This document shows positions 42,042-51,920 of a DNA stretch of 64,000 nt, one piece after another (the first letter of the stretch is position 1; the number at the start of each line of letters is the position of its first letter). The DNA comes from Oleidesulfovibrio alaskensis DSM 16109 (GTDB taxonomy: Bacteria > Desulfobacterota > Desulfovibrionia > Desulfovibrionales > Desulfovibrionaceae). The translations under genes and the position numbers were made by a program. The notes beneath the pieces were generated by a model that worked only from the letters and a program-made list of their open reading frames with translations, did not search any database and was not told the origin of the DNA. The stretch is from NCBI RefSeq assembly GCF_000482745.1, contig NZ_AXWQ01000005.1, positions 186,001 to 250,000 of the forward strand, written 5' to 3'.

Positions 42042-43931
42042 ATGAGCATGCGAAACGCAAGCATATCCATAGCCATATCCGAAGACGGCCTTTCGGCCGT
42101 CATTTCCGACTGGTCTGCGGCGCAGGAAGGCGGTGCGCTGATTTCTTCTTCGGGCCTCAATGACGCACTACGGCAGGCGGGCGTCATCACGCCCCCGCTC
42201 GTGGGCGTGCTGACCAAGATAAACACGGTGCTGAAAAAAGGGGAAGACCCGCGCGGCATAACAGTAGCCCGAGGCACCCTGCCGGAACCCGCCAAAGACG
42301 CAGCACTGCAGCCTGCGGGCGATTTCCGCATGCCTGTCTTTCCCGGCGACGTCATAGGCACCATCACGCCCGCACGCAGCGCAGTCCCGGGCAAAGGGGT
42401 CAACGGCACCGTAGTCAAATCTGAAGGCCCCGAGAAAGGGCAGGAAATTAGTTTTGCCGAAGATTGCGGCTGTCATCTGGACACGACGACACTGCAGGTG
42501 CGCGCTTCGCGCTACGGCATTATCGGCATCACCAGAAACCGCATACACATGCGGCCGCTCATAGCCGTGACCCCCGACGCCATGGTAGCCATGGGCAGTG
42601 TGTTCGCCAGGGATTTCAAAGGGCGGGAAGTCACCCCCCTGCAGATGGAAAGCGCGCTGAAGGCGGAAGACATCACCCAGCCGCTTGAAACGGCCGTGCT
42701 GCAGGCCGCACTTAAAAACGCACAAAAAAGCAATGCAGAAATTCCGAACGTTCCGCTAAGCCGCGGCGTGCAGCCCCAAAGCGGTAAAGACGGCTGGTTT
42801 GAGCTTTACATCAAGGACGAACGGTCCAGCATCGGCATAGAAGCGGCTGACGGAAGCATAGACTTCCGTGCACGCGGAATGATCAAAGCCGTAACCAGCG
42901 GCACAAAGCTGGGCAAACTGCACGCCCCCACCAGAGGACGCCCCGGCAAAGATGTTTTCGGCAAGCTTATTCCCGCACACGACGGCGCTGTTTTTCTGCT
43001 GCAGACGGGCGAACATGTGGACGCGCTGGAAGGCAGCGAGTTTGCCGCCGCCATCGAAGGCATGGTCATATACAAAAACAACAGCCTGTCCGTAAGCGAA
43101 GTGTTTCAGACCCGCGGCGATCTGAATATGAGCGTGGGTAATATCAGTCTGGAAAAAGGTTCCGCCCATATCCGCGGTGCCGTGCTGGCCGGATTCCGCG
43201 TAAGCGCACCGCGCCATGTGCGCGTGGACGACATAGTGGAAAACGCGGAAATAGAATGCGGCGGCGATGTGGAAATAGGCGCGGGAATTCTGATGGACCG
43301 TACAGGGTTCATCAAAGCGGGCGGCACCATATCGGCGACCTTTGCCAAAGGTGCCCGGCTGGAATCAGGGGCGGACATTATAATAGCGCACGAGCTGTCG
43401 AACTGCACCGTCTTTGCCGCAGGCAGCGTTGAAGCTGTCAAAGGGCGCGGCAAAATAGTCGGCGGCGAAGTGCACGCGGTAAAAAACATTCTGGCAAATG
43501 AAGTCGGGTCTGATCTGGGTGTGCTCACCACCATTATTCTGGGCACGGAACCCCAACCCAAAGACAATACCCGCAGCGCCCGGCGCAAAGAACTGAACAG
43601 CCTTATAGAGCGCATTGACGCGGGCCTCGGTCAACGGGATCTGCGTACCCTGCTCGAACAGACCCCGCCGGAAAAACGCCCCGCCGTGGCATCTGTCATC
43701 AAGACGCGCATTGCCGCGCAGGAAGAGCTGCGGGCACTGGATGAAGAGGAAAAACAGGAAAAGGAACGGCTGCTCAACGCCCCCAAACCCAGGCTCAAGG
43801 TGCTGAAGACGCTTTACCCCGGCACCAGCATCAAAGCCGGCGGGCTGACCCTGTGCATCACCGACCCTGTACCCTACAGTCAGATATACTTTGACCCGCA
43901 GGCCGGAGAAATAGTCATAGCGTCGCTGTAG
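42042..43931 (+). CDS. FapA-family protein (DUF342, flagellar assembly protein A)
   Basis: 629 aa. An N-terminal region (about 1-200) is followed by the DUF342 beta-helical core of repeated short strands (GNISLEKGSAHIRGAVLAGF, ECGGDVEIGAGI, AAGSVEAVKGRGKIVGGEVH) and a charged helical segment near 560-590 before a final KVLKTLYPGTSIKAGG strand region. Members are linked to flagellar or polymer assembly and cell polarity, but the mechanism is not settled. Two ATG codons (42042, 42048) are possible starts; neither has a strong ribosome site. Confidence 0.82.
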   Translation: MSMRNASISIAISEDGLSAVISDWSAAQEGGALISSSGLNDALRQAGVITPPLVGVLTKINTVLKKGEDPRGITVARGTLPEPAKDAALQPAGDFRMPVFPGDVIGTITPARSAVPGKGVNGTVVKSEGPEKGQEISFAEDCGCHLDTTTLQVRASRYGIIGITRNRIHMRPLIAVTPDAMVAMGSVFARDFKGREVTPLQMESALKAEDITQPLETAVLQAALKNAQKSNAEIPNVPLSRGVQPQSGKDGWFELYIKDERSSIGIEAADGSIDFRARGMIKAVTSGTKLGKLHAPTRGRPGKDVFGKLIPAHDGAVFLLQTGEHVDALEGSEFAAAIEGMVIYKNNSLSVSEVFQTRGDLNMSVGNISLEKGSAHIRGAVLAGFRVSAPRHVRVDDIVENAEIECGGDVEIGAGILMDRTGFIKAGGTISATFAKGARLESGADIIIAHELSNCTVFAAGSVEAVKGRGKIVGGEVHAVKNILANEVGSDLGVLTTIILGTEPQPKDNTRSARRKELNSLIERIDAGLGQRDLRTLLEQTPPEKRPAVASVIKTRIAAQEELRALDEEEKQEKERLLNAPKPRLKVLKTLYPGTSIKAGGLTLCITDPVPYSQIYFDPQAGEIVIASL

Positions 43932-44085
43932 ACTGCGAATATAACACTTGCCTTTGGGCAAAAACAAGGCTATTCAACCCTGTTCACCAATTTTCCGCCT
44001 CTCCGATTCTGTCGCAATCCGGAAACGATATGCGCCAGCCATCGAAAGGCGTTTCTTTTTTTGCTTACCTGCCAAGGATATAACA

Positions 44086-45930
44086 GTGACCACAATCGTA
44101 AACGAAAAGCTGCGTAACGTAGCTATCATTGCCCACGTTGACCACGGTAAAACAACCATGGTCGACGCCATGTTCCGTCAGGCCGGACTGTTCCGCTCCG
44201 ATCAGGAAGTTCAGGATCGCATAATGGACAGCATGGATCTTGAACGTGAACGCGGCATTACCATTGCAGCCAAAAACTGCGCCGTGAACTGGAAGGGCAC
44301 AAAGATCAACATAATCGACACCCCCGGTCACGCCGACTTCGGCGGCGAGGTGGAGAGGTCTCTTTCCATGGCCACAGGTGCCATCCTGCTGGTCGATGCT
44401 TCTGAAGGCCCCCTGCCCCAGACCCGCTTTGTGCTCAAAAAAACGCTGGAGGCGGGACTCAAAGTCATCGTGGTCATTAACAAGATCGACCGTAAAGACG
44501 CCCGCGTGGAAGAAGTGCTCAACGAAGTGTACGACCTGTTCATCGATCTTGACGCCAGCGAAGAGCAGATAGAATTTCCGGTGCTGTACGCCATCGGCCG
44601 GGACGGCGTGGCCATGCGCGACCCGCAGGATCCGCGGCAGGATCTCGCCCCGCTTTTTGAAACCATCCTCGAGGTCATTCCCGGCCCGGCGCACAATCCC
44701 GAAGAACCCTTCCAGATGCTTGTTTCCGACCTTGCCTACTCCGACTATCTGGGCAGACTGGCTGTGGGCCGCATCATACACGGAACGGCTCAGGCCAAAG
44801 AAGAAATGCTCTGCGTGGGTGAAAAGGAAAACCAGACCCTGCGTGCCACCAAGCTGCAGGTGTACGACGGGCTTTCGCTCAGCGAAGTGCAGTCTGCCGA
44901 AGCCGGCGACATTCTGGTGCTGGCCGGTATTGAAGACGTGACCATAGGCGACACCATCTGCACCAAAGCCGCCCCCCGCAAGCTCAAGCGTATTCACGTG
45001 GACGAGCCGACGGTGGCCATGCGTTTTTCCATCAACAGCTCGCCCCTTGCCGGCCGCGAAGGAAAAATTGTCCAGTCCCGTAAAATCGGCGAGCGGCTCT
45101 TCAAGGAAATGCTGCGCAACGTGGCCATCCGCGTGGAAGAAACCGACGACAAGGACAGCTACCTTGTGAAAGGCCGCGGCGAATTCCAGATGGCCATACT
45201 CATCGAAACCATGCGCCGTGAAGGATTTGAACTCAATGTGGGCCGTCCGGAAGTTATCTTCAAAAAAGACGGCAACACACTGGTGGAACCCATTGAACGC
45301 CTGTGGGTGGACTGCGACGAACCCTTTATGGGCGTTGTCACCGAAAAACTTTCCACCCGTAAAGGCCGCATGGTCAACCTGATCAACAACGGCACCGGCC
45401 GTGTGCGTATGGAATTCAGCATTCCTTCGCGCGGGCTCATCGGCTACCGTGATGAATTTCTCACGGACACCAAGGGTACCGGCATCATGAACTCGTATCT
45501 TGACGGATACGAACCGCACCGCGGCGATTTTCCCACCCGCTATACCGGTTCCATTGTGGCCGACCGTGCGGGCACCACTGTTGCCTACGGTCTGTACAAC
45601 CTGGAACCGCGCGGCCGTCTTTTTGTGGGTGCGGGCGAACCGTGCTATGAAGGCATGGTTGTGGGTGAACACAACCGCGATAACGACATCGATGTGAACC
45701 CCACCAAAGAAAAGAAACTGACCAACATGCGTGCTTCCGGCAAAGATGAAAACGTGGTGCTTACTCCCGTCAAACCCATGACGCTGGAACAGGCACTGCA
45801 CTTTGTGCGTGATGACGAACTGGTCGAAGTCACCCCCGTATCCATCAGAATCCGCAAGGCGGAACTCTCGGCACAAAAGCGGCACGCCGCTCAGGGGGCC
45901 AAGAAAAAAGCCTCGTTGCTGAAAAAATAA
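44086..45930 (+). CDS. typA: Ribosome-associated GTPase TypA/BipA
   Basis: 614 aa from GTG at 44086 (AAGGA seven bases upstream), the usual TypA length; the longer frame from 43948 adds an implausible 46-residue tail. G1 motif AHVDHGKTT, switch-II DTPGHADFGGEVER, G4 NKIDR. EF-G-like domains and the TypA-specific C-terminal domain follow (MVVGEHNRDNDIDVNPTKEK). It binds ribosomes and supports assembly and stress growth. Ends at a strong terminator. Confidence 0.97.
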   Translation: MTTIVNEKLRNVAIIAHVDHGKTTMVDAMFRQAGLFRSDQEVQDRIMDSMDLERERGITIAAKNCAVNWKGTKINIIDTPGHADFGGEVERSLSMATGAILLVDASEGPLPQTRFVLKKTLEAGLKVIVVINKIDRKDARVEEVLNEVYDLFIDLDASEEQIEFPVLYAIGRDGVAMRDPQDPRQDLAPLFETILEVIPGPAHNPEEPFQMLVSDLAYSDYLGRLAVGRIIHGTAQAKEEMLCVGEKENQTLRATKLQVYDGLSLSEVQSAEAGDILVLAGIEDVTIGDTICTKAAPRKLKRIHVDEPTVAMRFSINSSPLAGREGKIVQSRKIGERLFKEMLRNVAIRVEETDDKDSYLVKGRGEFQMAILIETMRREGFELNVGRPEVIFKKDGNTLVEPIERLWVDCDEPFMGVVTEKLSTRKGRMVNLINNGTGRVRMEFSIPSRGLIGYRDEFLTDTKGTGIMNSYLDGYEPHRGDFPTRYTGSIVADRAGTTVAYGLYNLEPRGRLFVGAGEPCYEGMVVGEHNRDNDIDVNPTKEKKLTNMRASGKDENVVLTPVKPMTLEQALHFVRDDELVEVTPVSIRIRKAELSAQKRHAAQGAKKKASLLKK

Positions 45931-45943
45931 CCGGCCAAAGAAC

Positions 45944-45982
45944 ACGGCGCGGCGGATGCATATCCTGCCGCGCCGTTTTTTT
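45944..45982 (+). terminator. Rho-independent terminator after typA
   Basis: ACGGCGCGGC pairs with GCCGCGCCGT around GGATGCATATCCT (itself an inverted repeat), followed by TTTTTTT. Confidence 0.92.
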
Positions 45983-46092
45983 GGCTCTGGCCGTCAGCGC
46001 TGGCAACATATTCTTATAAAAACAACACCTTAAAGCTTCCGGCCTGTATTTTGCTTTGGCTGCAGCATAAAAAAACAGCCAAAGGATAAACC

Positions 46093-46446
46093 ATGTCCGG
46101 AAAAACCCCGCCGCTCTCCGCTGCCGAACAGGCCGAACTGCTTGCCCGCGTGCGTCAGGCGCTTGGCGACAGACGCACCGAAGATCTGCTGCACATGCCG
46201 CTGCGGCAGGCGATGATTGAAGAATATCAGCGCATGGGCGCAGCTTCTCTGCAGCTGCTTAACATGCTGGGCAGGTACGGATTTGCGCAGCACCTCACCG
46301 GGCCGGACCATGCGCGGTATCAGGATATAATGAACACGCTGGCAGAATCGGCCACACGCTGCACCACCCTTGTGGGAAAATCGCGCAGGCTGGACGAGGA
46401 TGCCCTGCTGGCCGGGGCAGATGCCGGATGTCCGGTACTGAACTGA
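46093..46446 (+). CDS. Small helical protein, function unknown
   Basis: 117 aa, soluble, all-helical by composition (LSAAEQAELLARVRQALGD, MIEEYQRMGAASLQLLNMLG). AAAGGATAAACC precedes the ATG. Codon use matches its neighbours. No family recognised. Convergent with the YheT-like gene, whose end lies 10 bases away. Confidence 0.65.
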   Translation: MSGKTPPLSAAEQAELLARVRQALGDRRTEDLLHMPLRQAMIEEYQRMGAASLQLLNMLGRYGFAQHLTGPDHARYQDIMNTLAESATRCTTLVGKSRRLDEDALLAGADAGCPVLN

Positions 46447-46456
46447 CACACAGGCA

Positions 46457-47437
46457 TTACAGCCCCTGTTCATCCATAAAGGACAGCAGACGCTCTTCGG
46501 ACCAGTAGATGTTCTGCCGGTTAAACTGGACAAACCCCACATGACCTCCGGTCACAGTAGTTTCAAAAAACAGGCTGCCGCTTTGCCGGGCTTCGCGGTA
46601 CGGATAGCAGGAAGCGGAAAGAAAAGGGTCGTTCAGCGCGTTGACAAGCAACGCGGGCACCCTGACAGAAGAAAGAAACTGCCTGCACGAACTTTTTGTC
46701 CAGTAATCAAGGGCACCGGAAAAACCGTGCAGCGGCGCGGTATACCGGTCGTCAAATTCCGCAAAGGTACGTATGGAATCCAGCCCGTCCATCTGAATCG
46801 TATCCGGATACATGGCGTGCTTGGCTTTGATTTTTTGCCGCAGCGTGCGCAGAAAGTACCGCATGTATACGCTGTTCTGCGGTCTGCCCAGCACCTGAGC
46901 CGCCCCAACCAGATCGCACGGTACAGAAAAAACAACAGCCCCGCATACCCTGCTGTCGACACGGTCCGGATCTTCACCAAGATATTTCAGAATCTGATTA
47001 CCGCCCATACTCACTCCGGCAAGCAGAATACGGCGGTAGCCTTTTTGTGCGCATGCTGTCACTACGGTATGCAGATCCTGCGTATCACCGCTATGGTACA
47101 TGCGGGGCAACCTGTTGGGCTGGCCGCTGCACCCGCGGAAATTCCACGCTGCGGCATCCCAGCCCCGGGCATTTAGCACCCGTGCCATCCCCTGCACATA
47201 GCGCCGGCGGGAATGACCTTCCAGTCCGTGAGAGATCACGGCAATGCTTTCAGACTGCGCAGCTGCTGCGGCAGAAGAAAAATCCACATCCAGAAAATCA
47301 CCGTCCGGCGTTTCCAGTCTTTGACGACGATACTCCACCACCGGCATAGGACGGAACAGTACCGGAAACATGGTCTGAACATGGCCGTTTGCCAGCGGGC
47401 CGCTGCCCTTGTATGAAGAAACGGGTAAAACAGGCAT
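46457..47437 (-). CDS. Alpha/beta hydrolase, YheT family
   Basis: 326 aa from ATG at 47437; a TTG nine codons earlier is less likely. Family marks: GPLANGHVQTMFPVLFR near the start, the oxyanion segment ISHGLEGHSRRRY, NFRGCSGQPN, and the nucleophile elbow GVSMGGNQ (Ser). Catalytic His is expected in TGGHVGFV near the C-terminus. YheT-like enzymes are putative esterases of unknown substrate. Divergent from the flavoprotein gene. Confidence 0.88.
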   Translation of the reverse strand: MPVLPVSSYKGSGPLANGHVQTMFPVLFRPMPVVEYRRQRLETPDGDFLDVDFSSAAAAAQSESIAVISHGLEGHSRRRYVQGMARVLNARGWDAAAWNFRGCSGQPNRLPRMYHSGDTQDLHTVVTACAQKGYRRILLAGVSMGGNQILKYLGEDPDRVDSRVCGAVVFSVPCDLVGAAQVLGRPQNSVYMRYFLRTLRQKIKAKHAMYPDTIQMDGLDSIRTFAEFDDRYTAPLHGFSGALDYWTKSSCRQFLSSVRVPALLVNALNDPFLSASCYPYREARQSGSLFFETTVTGGHVGFVQFNRQNIYWSEERLLSFMDEQGL

Positions 47438-47518
47438 TTTTTCTCGCAGGGCGGCGCGTGACAAAAAGCGCGGAACACGATAGTGCAGCGTTCCTGCAAC
47501 GCCACGGACCAGCCAGTT

Positions 47519-48694
47519 ATGATAACAACAGATATACTTATTATAGGAGCCGGAGCCTCAGGTCTGACCTGTGCAGCCCGGGCCGCCTCCGGCGGACATT
47601 CCGTAACGCTTATTGAAGGCGAAGAAAAGCCCGCCCGTAAAATTCTCGTTTCGGGCGGCGGCAAGTGCAACTTCACCAATATGGAAGTCACACCTGCAAA
47701 CTACATCTGCGAAAACAAGCACTTCTGCAAATCAGCACTGGCCCGCTGGTCGCAATGGGACACCATATCGGCGTTTGCGGAATGGGGCATACCCTACGAA
47801 GAACGGGAAGAAGGACGGCTTTTCTGCCTGCGGAGTGCCGCCGATGTCACAGCCATGCTTATGCAGCGCTGCAAAGAATCAGGCTGCAACCTGCATACCG
47901 GCACAAAAGTGACAGAAGCCGGCCGGAAAGACGGATATTTCCATGTTGTGACCAGCCGCGGCCTGTACCGGTCAAAAGCGCTTGTGCTGGCCACGGGCAG
48001 CCCGGCATGGCCGCAGACAGGGGCAGACGACACAGGCCACAGAATTGCGGCACGCTTCGGACACCGCATTGTTCCCGTGCGTCCCGCGCTGGTTCCTCTT
48101 GTCATGCCCGCACACTGGCCGCTGCATGGCCTCAGCGGCATATCGCTGCCCGCCGCCGTCACATGCGGCGGAAAAACATTCACAGAACCGCTCCTTTTTA
48201 CACACAAAGGAATCAGCGGACCTGTAACCCTGCAGGCATCTTCCTACTGGAAGCCACGCCAGCCGGTCTGCATCAATTTTCTGCCGCACGAAGACACGGC
48301 GGCGCTGCTGCGCAGAGGCGGCAAAGGCAAAACAGGCAACCTGCTGTGCAGGCTGCTGCCGGAAAGGCTGGTCACAAGTCTGCTGGACGAGCCGTTGCGC
48401 CACAGAAACATTGCTGAACTCAGTGCGCCTGTCATTGAAGACATCGCCACGCGCGTCCACCGGCATACAGTCGTCCCCGAACGCACCGAGGGCATGCGCA
48501 AGGCAGAAGCCGCCTGCGGCGGTGTGGATACGGCCCATGTATCTTCAAAGACGATGGAAAGCACGCTGGTCTCCGGCCTGTACTTCACAGGTGAGATACT
48601 GGACGTTACTGGCCATCTGGGCGGCTACAATCTGCAATGGGCCTGGGCGTCCGGCCATGCAGCAGGAACAGCGCTGAAAGAGCAGAAATCCTGA
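47519..48694 (+). CDS. FAD/NAD(P)-dependent oxidoreductase, BaiN/YhiN (HI0933) family
   Basis: 391 aa from ATG at 47519, which places the FAD loop DILIIGAGASGL at residues 5-16; the frame extends 12 codons earlier to a GTG. HI0933-family marks: LVSGGGKCNFTN, TGSPAWPQTGADDTG, FTHKGISGPV and the C-terminal GEILDVTGHLGGYNLQWAWA. Cytoplasmic flavoprotein, substrate unknown in most bacteria. The ribosome site is poor. Confidence 0.9.
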   Translation: MITTDILIIGAGASGLTCAARAASGGHSVTLIEGEEKPARKILVSGGGKCNFTNMEVTPANYICENKHFCKSALARWSQWDTISAFAEWGIPYEEREEGRLFCLRSAADVTAMLMQRCKESGCNLHTGTKVTEAGRKDGYFHVVTSRGLYRSKALVLATGSPAWPQTGADDTGHRIAARFGHRIVPVRPALVPLVMPAHWPLHGLSGISLPAAVTCGGKTFTEPLLFTHKGISGPVTLQASSYWKPRQPVCINFLPHEDTAALLRRGGKGKTGNLLCRLLPERLVTSLLDEPLRHRNIAELSAPVIEDIATRVHRHTVVPERTEGMRKAEAACGGVDTAHVSSKTMESTLVSGLYFTGEILDVTGHLGGYNLQWAWASGHAAGTALKEQKS

Positions 48695-48757
48695 CGCGAA
48701 TGAACGCGGCCTGCTGGCGGGATGTTTTCTGCCGGACACCTCGGCGGCAATCCAGAA

Positions 48758-49711
48758 CTACAACGCGGCATGCAGCCACAGCGCAAGCAACCAGAGAACC
48801 CACGCCCCCAGCACACAGGAAAGGCGGACAAGCCGCAGCAGCATGCGGATGTCCTCAGCCCGCCACACGCCGGTGACAGGCCCGAGCAGCGGTTTGTTCA
48901 CCGTCACCCCGTCATAGACAGCAGGTCCGCCCATACGGCGGGAAAGAAGCCACGCGGCCATGGCCATGGGCCAGCCGGCATTGGGGCTGTCCATAAGTCC
49001 GGCATCAGATGCAGCCCTGCGCCATGTTCCGCGCAGGTCAAACGCGGTGGGAACCAGCATCAGCCGGGCTGCCGCCAGCATGAAAAACGCGGTGATACGC
49101 GCCGGAACGTACGCCAGAACATCATCAAGGCGTGCCGCTGCACAGCCGAAACTGGCCCAGCGTCCTGTCCTGTAGCCCCACATGGAATCCAGCGTGCTGA
49201 CAGCCTTGTACACCCACAGCACCACAGGGCCCCCTAGAACCAGATAAAAGAAAGGTGCCACAAAACCATCATTGCTGTTCTCGCTTACCGACTCGGCAAG
49301 AGAACGGTACAGTTCATCACGGTTCATGGCAGAAGTATCGCGGCTTACCAGCATGCCCACGGCATGCCGGGCCTCTTCCAGTGTGCCGTGCTGCACTGCA
49401 GCAAGAGCGGCCTCACCTTCTTTCAGCAGGCTGCCCAGTGCAAGTCCGGCATAGGCAAAATACAACGTGGCCAATGCTCCGGCCACAGGCAGTGCGCACA
49501 GCCCCCAGACAACCACAGCCACAGGCAGCACCACCAGTCCGGCCGCCAGCGCGCCCATACGCACCGAACTGCCGTACCCGCGCACGCGCCGTTCCACCAT
49601 GTCGGCCAGTCTGCCCACCGCCCGTACCGGATGCGGCAGACAGGCGGGGTCGCCCGCCAGCATATCCAGCAGTACCGCCACAAAAGGAACCAACATCAAC
49701 CACCAGTCCAT
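48758..49711 (-). CDS. cobD: Adenosylcobinamide-phosphate synthase
   Basis: 317 aa integral membrane protein of the CbiB/CobD family. It attaches the aminopropanol(-phosphate) arm to adenosylcobyric acid in cobalamin synthesis. Signatures: LDMLAGDPACLPHPVRAVGR at the start, ESVSENSNDGFVAPFFY, and SPNAGWPMAMAAWLL. Several hydrophobic helices. No other cobalamin genes are in the window. Confidence 0.93.
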   Translation of the reverse strand: MDWWLMLVPFVAVLLDMLAGDPACLPHPVRAVGRLADMVERRVRGYGSSVRMGALAAGLVVLPVAVVVWGLCALPVAGALATLYFAYAGLALGSLLKEGEAALAAVQHGTLEEARHAVGMLVSRDTSAMNRDELYRSLAESVSENSNDGFVAPFFYLVLGGPVVLWVYKAVSTLDSMWGYRTGRWASFGCAAARLDDVLAYVPARITAFFMLAAARLMLVPTAFDLRGTWRRAASDAGLMDSPNAGWPMAMAAWLLSRRMGGPAVYDGVTVNKPLLGPVTGVWRAEDIRMLLRLVRLSCVLGAWVLWLLALWLHAAL

Positions 49712-49809
49712 AACGCCAGCCTCTCTTCTTTTCCCGCATCACATCAGGCACAGCATGTGTGCATAACCACATCAAAGCGGCATGTCCCATGCCGCGCCGC
49801 AGGCTTCCG

Positions 49810-50268
49810 TTATCTGCCAGCCAGTTCACCGGAAGCCGCAAGTGCCTGATACAATACGATACCCGCCGCTGTCGACATATTAAGGCTGCGTACTTCACCC
49901 CATATGGGAATACGCACAACATGTCCGCTTCCGTCCAACATATGGGCAGGCAGCCCTCTGCTTTCCGGCCCGAACACCAGCGCATCATTTTTGTTGAACC
50001 GGAAATCCTGCACAGCTGTGCCGCCGCGTGCACTGGTCATCACAAGACGGACTCTGCTGCCCACCTCGCGCATAAAGGCATACCAGCCCGGCCACACGGT
50101 CAGGTCCACCTGCGGCCAGTAATCCAGACCGGCCCGACGTACATGTTTGTCATCCACACTGAACCCCAGTGGTTCGATAAGATGCAGACTGGTCCGCGTG
50201 GCCGCGCACAACCGCGCAACGTTTCCCGTATTGGGCGGAATTTCCGGCTGAAAAAGAACTATATGCAT
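49810..50268 (-). CDS. trmL: tRNA (cytidine/uridine-34 2'-O)-methyltransferase TrmL
   Basis: 152 aa SPOUT methyltransferase, ATG after GAGGAG. Modifies the wobble base of tRNA-Leu isoacceptors with SAM. Signatures: FQPEIPPNTGNVARLCAAT, HLIEPLGF, FGPESRGLP and the C-terminal knot SLNMSTAAGIVLYQA. Single gene. Confidence 0.94.
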   Translation of the reverse strand: MHIVLFQPEIPPNTGNVARLCAATRTSLHLIEPLGFSVDDKHVRRAGLDYWPQVDLTVWPGWYAFMREVGSRVRLVMTSARGGTAVQDFRFNKNDALVFGPESRGLPAHMLDGSGHVVRIPIWGEVRSLNMSTAAGIVLYQALAASGELAGR

Positions 50269-50281
50269 ATACGCTCCTCAT

Positions 50282-50315
50282 AAAAAAAGCCGGTTCAGGT
50301 CATACCTGAACCGGC
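50282..50315 (-). terminator. Rho-independent terminator after the FadL-like gene
   Basis: Minus-strand GCCGGTTCAGGT pairs with ACCTGAACCGGC, followed by TTTTTTTA. Confidence 0.9.
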
Positions 50316-50386
50316 AGGAGAATCAAGCCGGTACCGCAGGTGCTGCAAGGGTACGCACCGGCGGCTACAGCCCGCGCACACCGGAG

Positions 50387-51609
50387 CTAGAATGTATATC
50401 CGATGGTCAGGCCGTAAATATGGGCATAGCTGTCCTTGGAATAGCTGTTCTGCACCACGCCGTCGGCAACGCTGTCGGCATAGGAACGGCCTTTCATCCA
50501 CAGATACGTGTACGAAACGTCCGCAGTCCAGCTGTTCCACTTGAAGCCCGCACCCAGATTGAACAGGTGACGGTCGTTACCGGGAACAATGTAGTCCGCG
50601 TATTTGGGATCAAGCGGGGATTCGTCAAAGACATAGCCCGCGCGCAGGTCAAGCCAGTCGGTAATGCCGTATTCAACACCCACACTGTAACGCATCACGT
50701 CGTCCCAGTTTTTTCATCAACCTTTTCAGTGGAAAAGGCCACAGGATCATCGAATTCCAGCGCGAACTCGTTGTAGGTGCTCCAGCGGGTCAGCATAGCG
50801 CCAACTTCAATGCTGAGGTTGGGCATGGGGTAATAGGTAACACCGGCCGCTATCATGTCAGGCAGTACAACAGTGCCGCTGACGCCGGTCTTGGCAGGCA
50901 GCACGCCCGGTATGGCAGGGTTGAACTTCTGGGTGCCGGAAGCACCGATTTCCACCTGGCTTTTGTAGCTGAGGCCCACACGCCACTGGTCGTTAGGCTT
51001 CCAGTGCACACCAAAGTTGAAGCCCACACCGTCACCGGAGGCATCCAGTCTGCCGTCGGGACCGGCAGGGCTGCCGACATGCTTGCGCATATCCAGCCCC
51101 ACATGGACAAATTCAATGCCGCCGCCGATGGAGATGGTGTCTGTAAGACGATACGAAAGCACCGGAGCAAACGAGACAGTTTCTATGGCAGCGTAATAAA
51201 TATTGGCGGCACCGGGCCATCTGGCTTTTTCATATTCCGTGCCCAGCCCGAAACGGCTGTACACGCCAAGACCTATGGCCCAGTCGTCATTGAGTTTATG
51301 AGCAATGTAGGCATGCGGAGGCAGCCATGTGTTGTCGGCGCCTTTGGTGCTCTGCCCGTTGTAGACCAGATCGGCCATAGGGCTGATGGCGCTGAAGCCG
51401 ACCTGAATCTGGGTGCCGTCAATCTGTGTGATACCGGCCGGGTTGAACGCAACGGCAGAAGCATCGTCGGCACGTCCCACAAGGGTGCCGCCCAGAGCGT
51501 TACCGCGGGCACTCCATTCGTACAGAGCAAAACCGGCAGCCATGACCGATTGCGCTCCGGCCAGCAGCAGACACAGGCCGAGAGCAGCAGTGAGAAAATG
51601 TCGCTTCAT
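50387..51609 (-). pseudogene. FadL-family outer-membrane protein, frameshifted
   Basis: Signal peptide (LTAALGLCLLLAGAQSVMAA), then the FadL/OMPP1 N-terminal hatch region GFALYEWSARGNALGG and FNPAGITQIDG; long-chain fatty acid or hydrophobe channels of this family are about 400 aa. Codons run in frame to a stop at 50695, giving 304 aa. The C-terminal strands, ending in the outer-membrane signature GLTIGYTF, continue in the -1 frame (50387-50698). The switch falls at a run of six A (minus strand) at 50709-50714: one more A would restore ...EK-N-WDDVMRYSVG and a protein of about 407 aa. Real mutation, sequencing error and slippage are all possible. Confidence 0.85.
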
Positions 51610-51920
51610 TTTTCCCCCTTACAGAGTAACGCCGCTGGAATGCACGAAAAAAGCGCACAAAAGCACTCTCCCCGCGATTCCCCTCGCGCGGCAGCAAAAA
51701 GCGCAACGGTATTATCCCTCGCGCGTTGTACAAAAGCACAACGCAACCGTGCGCCCGTTCCTCAATACATCCGTGGGGATTTACGTAAGAAAACCGCAAA
51801 AGGCAACCTCTGCGCGGCATGGCCCGGCGCAGAAAAGACACCTGAAGGTAAAACAAATGTAAGATATTCAAACAAAATACGTATGATATGGCGGCCTGAG
51901 GAAAGGTTCAAAAAATTGCA
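51610..51920. promoter_or_regulatory. Gene-free region upstream of the FadL-like gene
   Basis: 311 bases without a supported gene. It holds an inverted repeat GCGTTGT-N8-ACAACGC (51723-51744) and four copies of an AAAAGCRCA element between 51645 and 51745, likely regulator sites for the FadL-like gene. A GATAATAC sequence on the minus strand near 51705-51712 could be its -10. No terminator for the kinase gene is obvious. Confidence 0.4.

Noticed and set aside
44065..45945. 626-codon open frame on the minus strand
   Set aside because: Antisense shadow of typA; no ribosome site and no recognisable domain.
50387..50698. Separate 103-codon gene
   Set aside because: It encodes only the last beta strands of the FadL-like protein and is in the -1 frame of the preceding 304 codons; it is the rest of a frameshifted gene.
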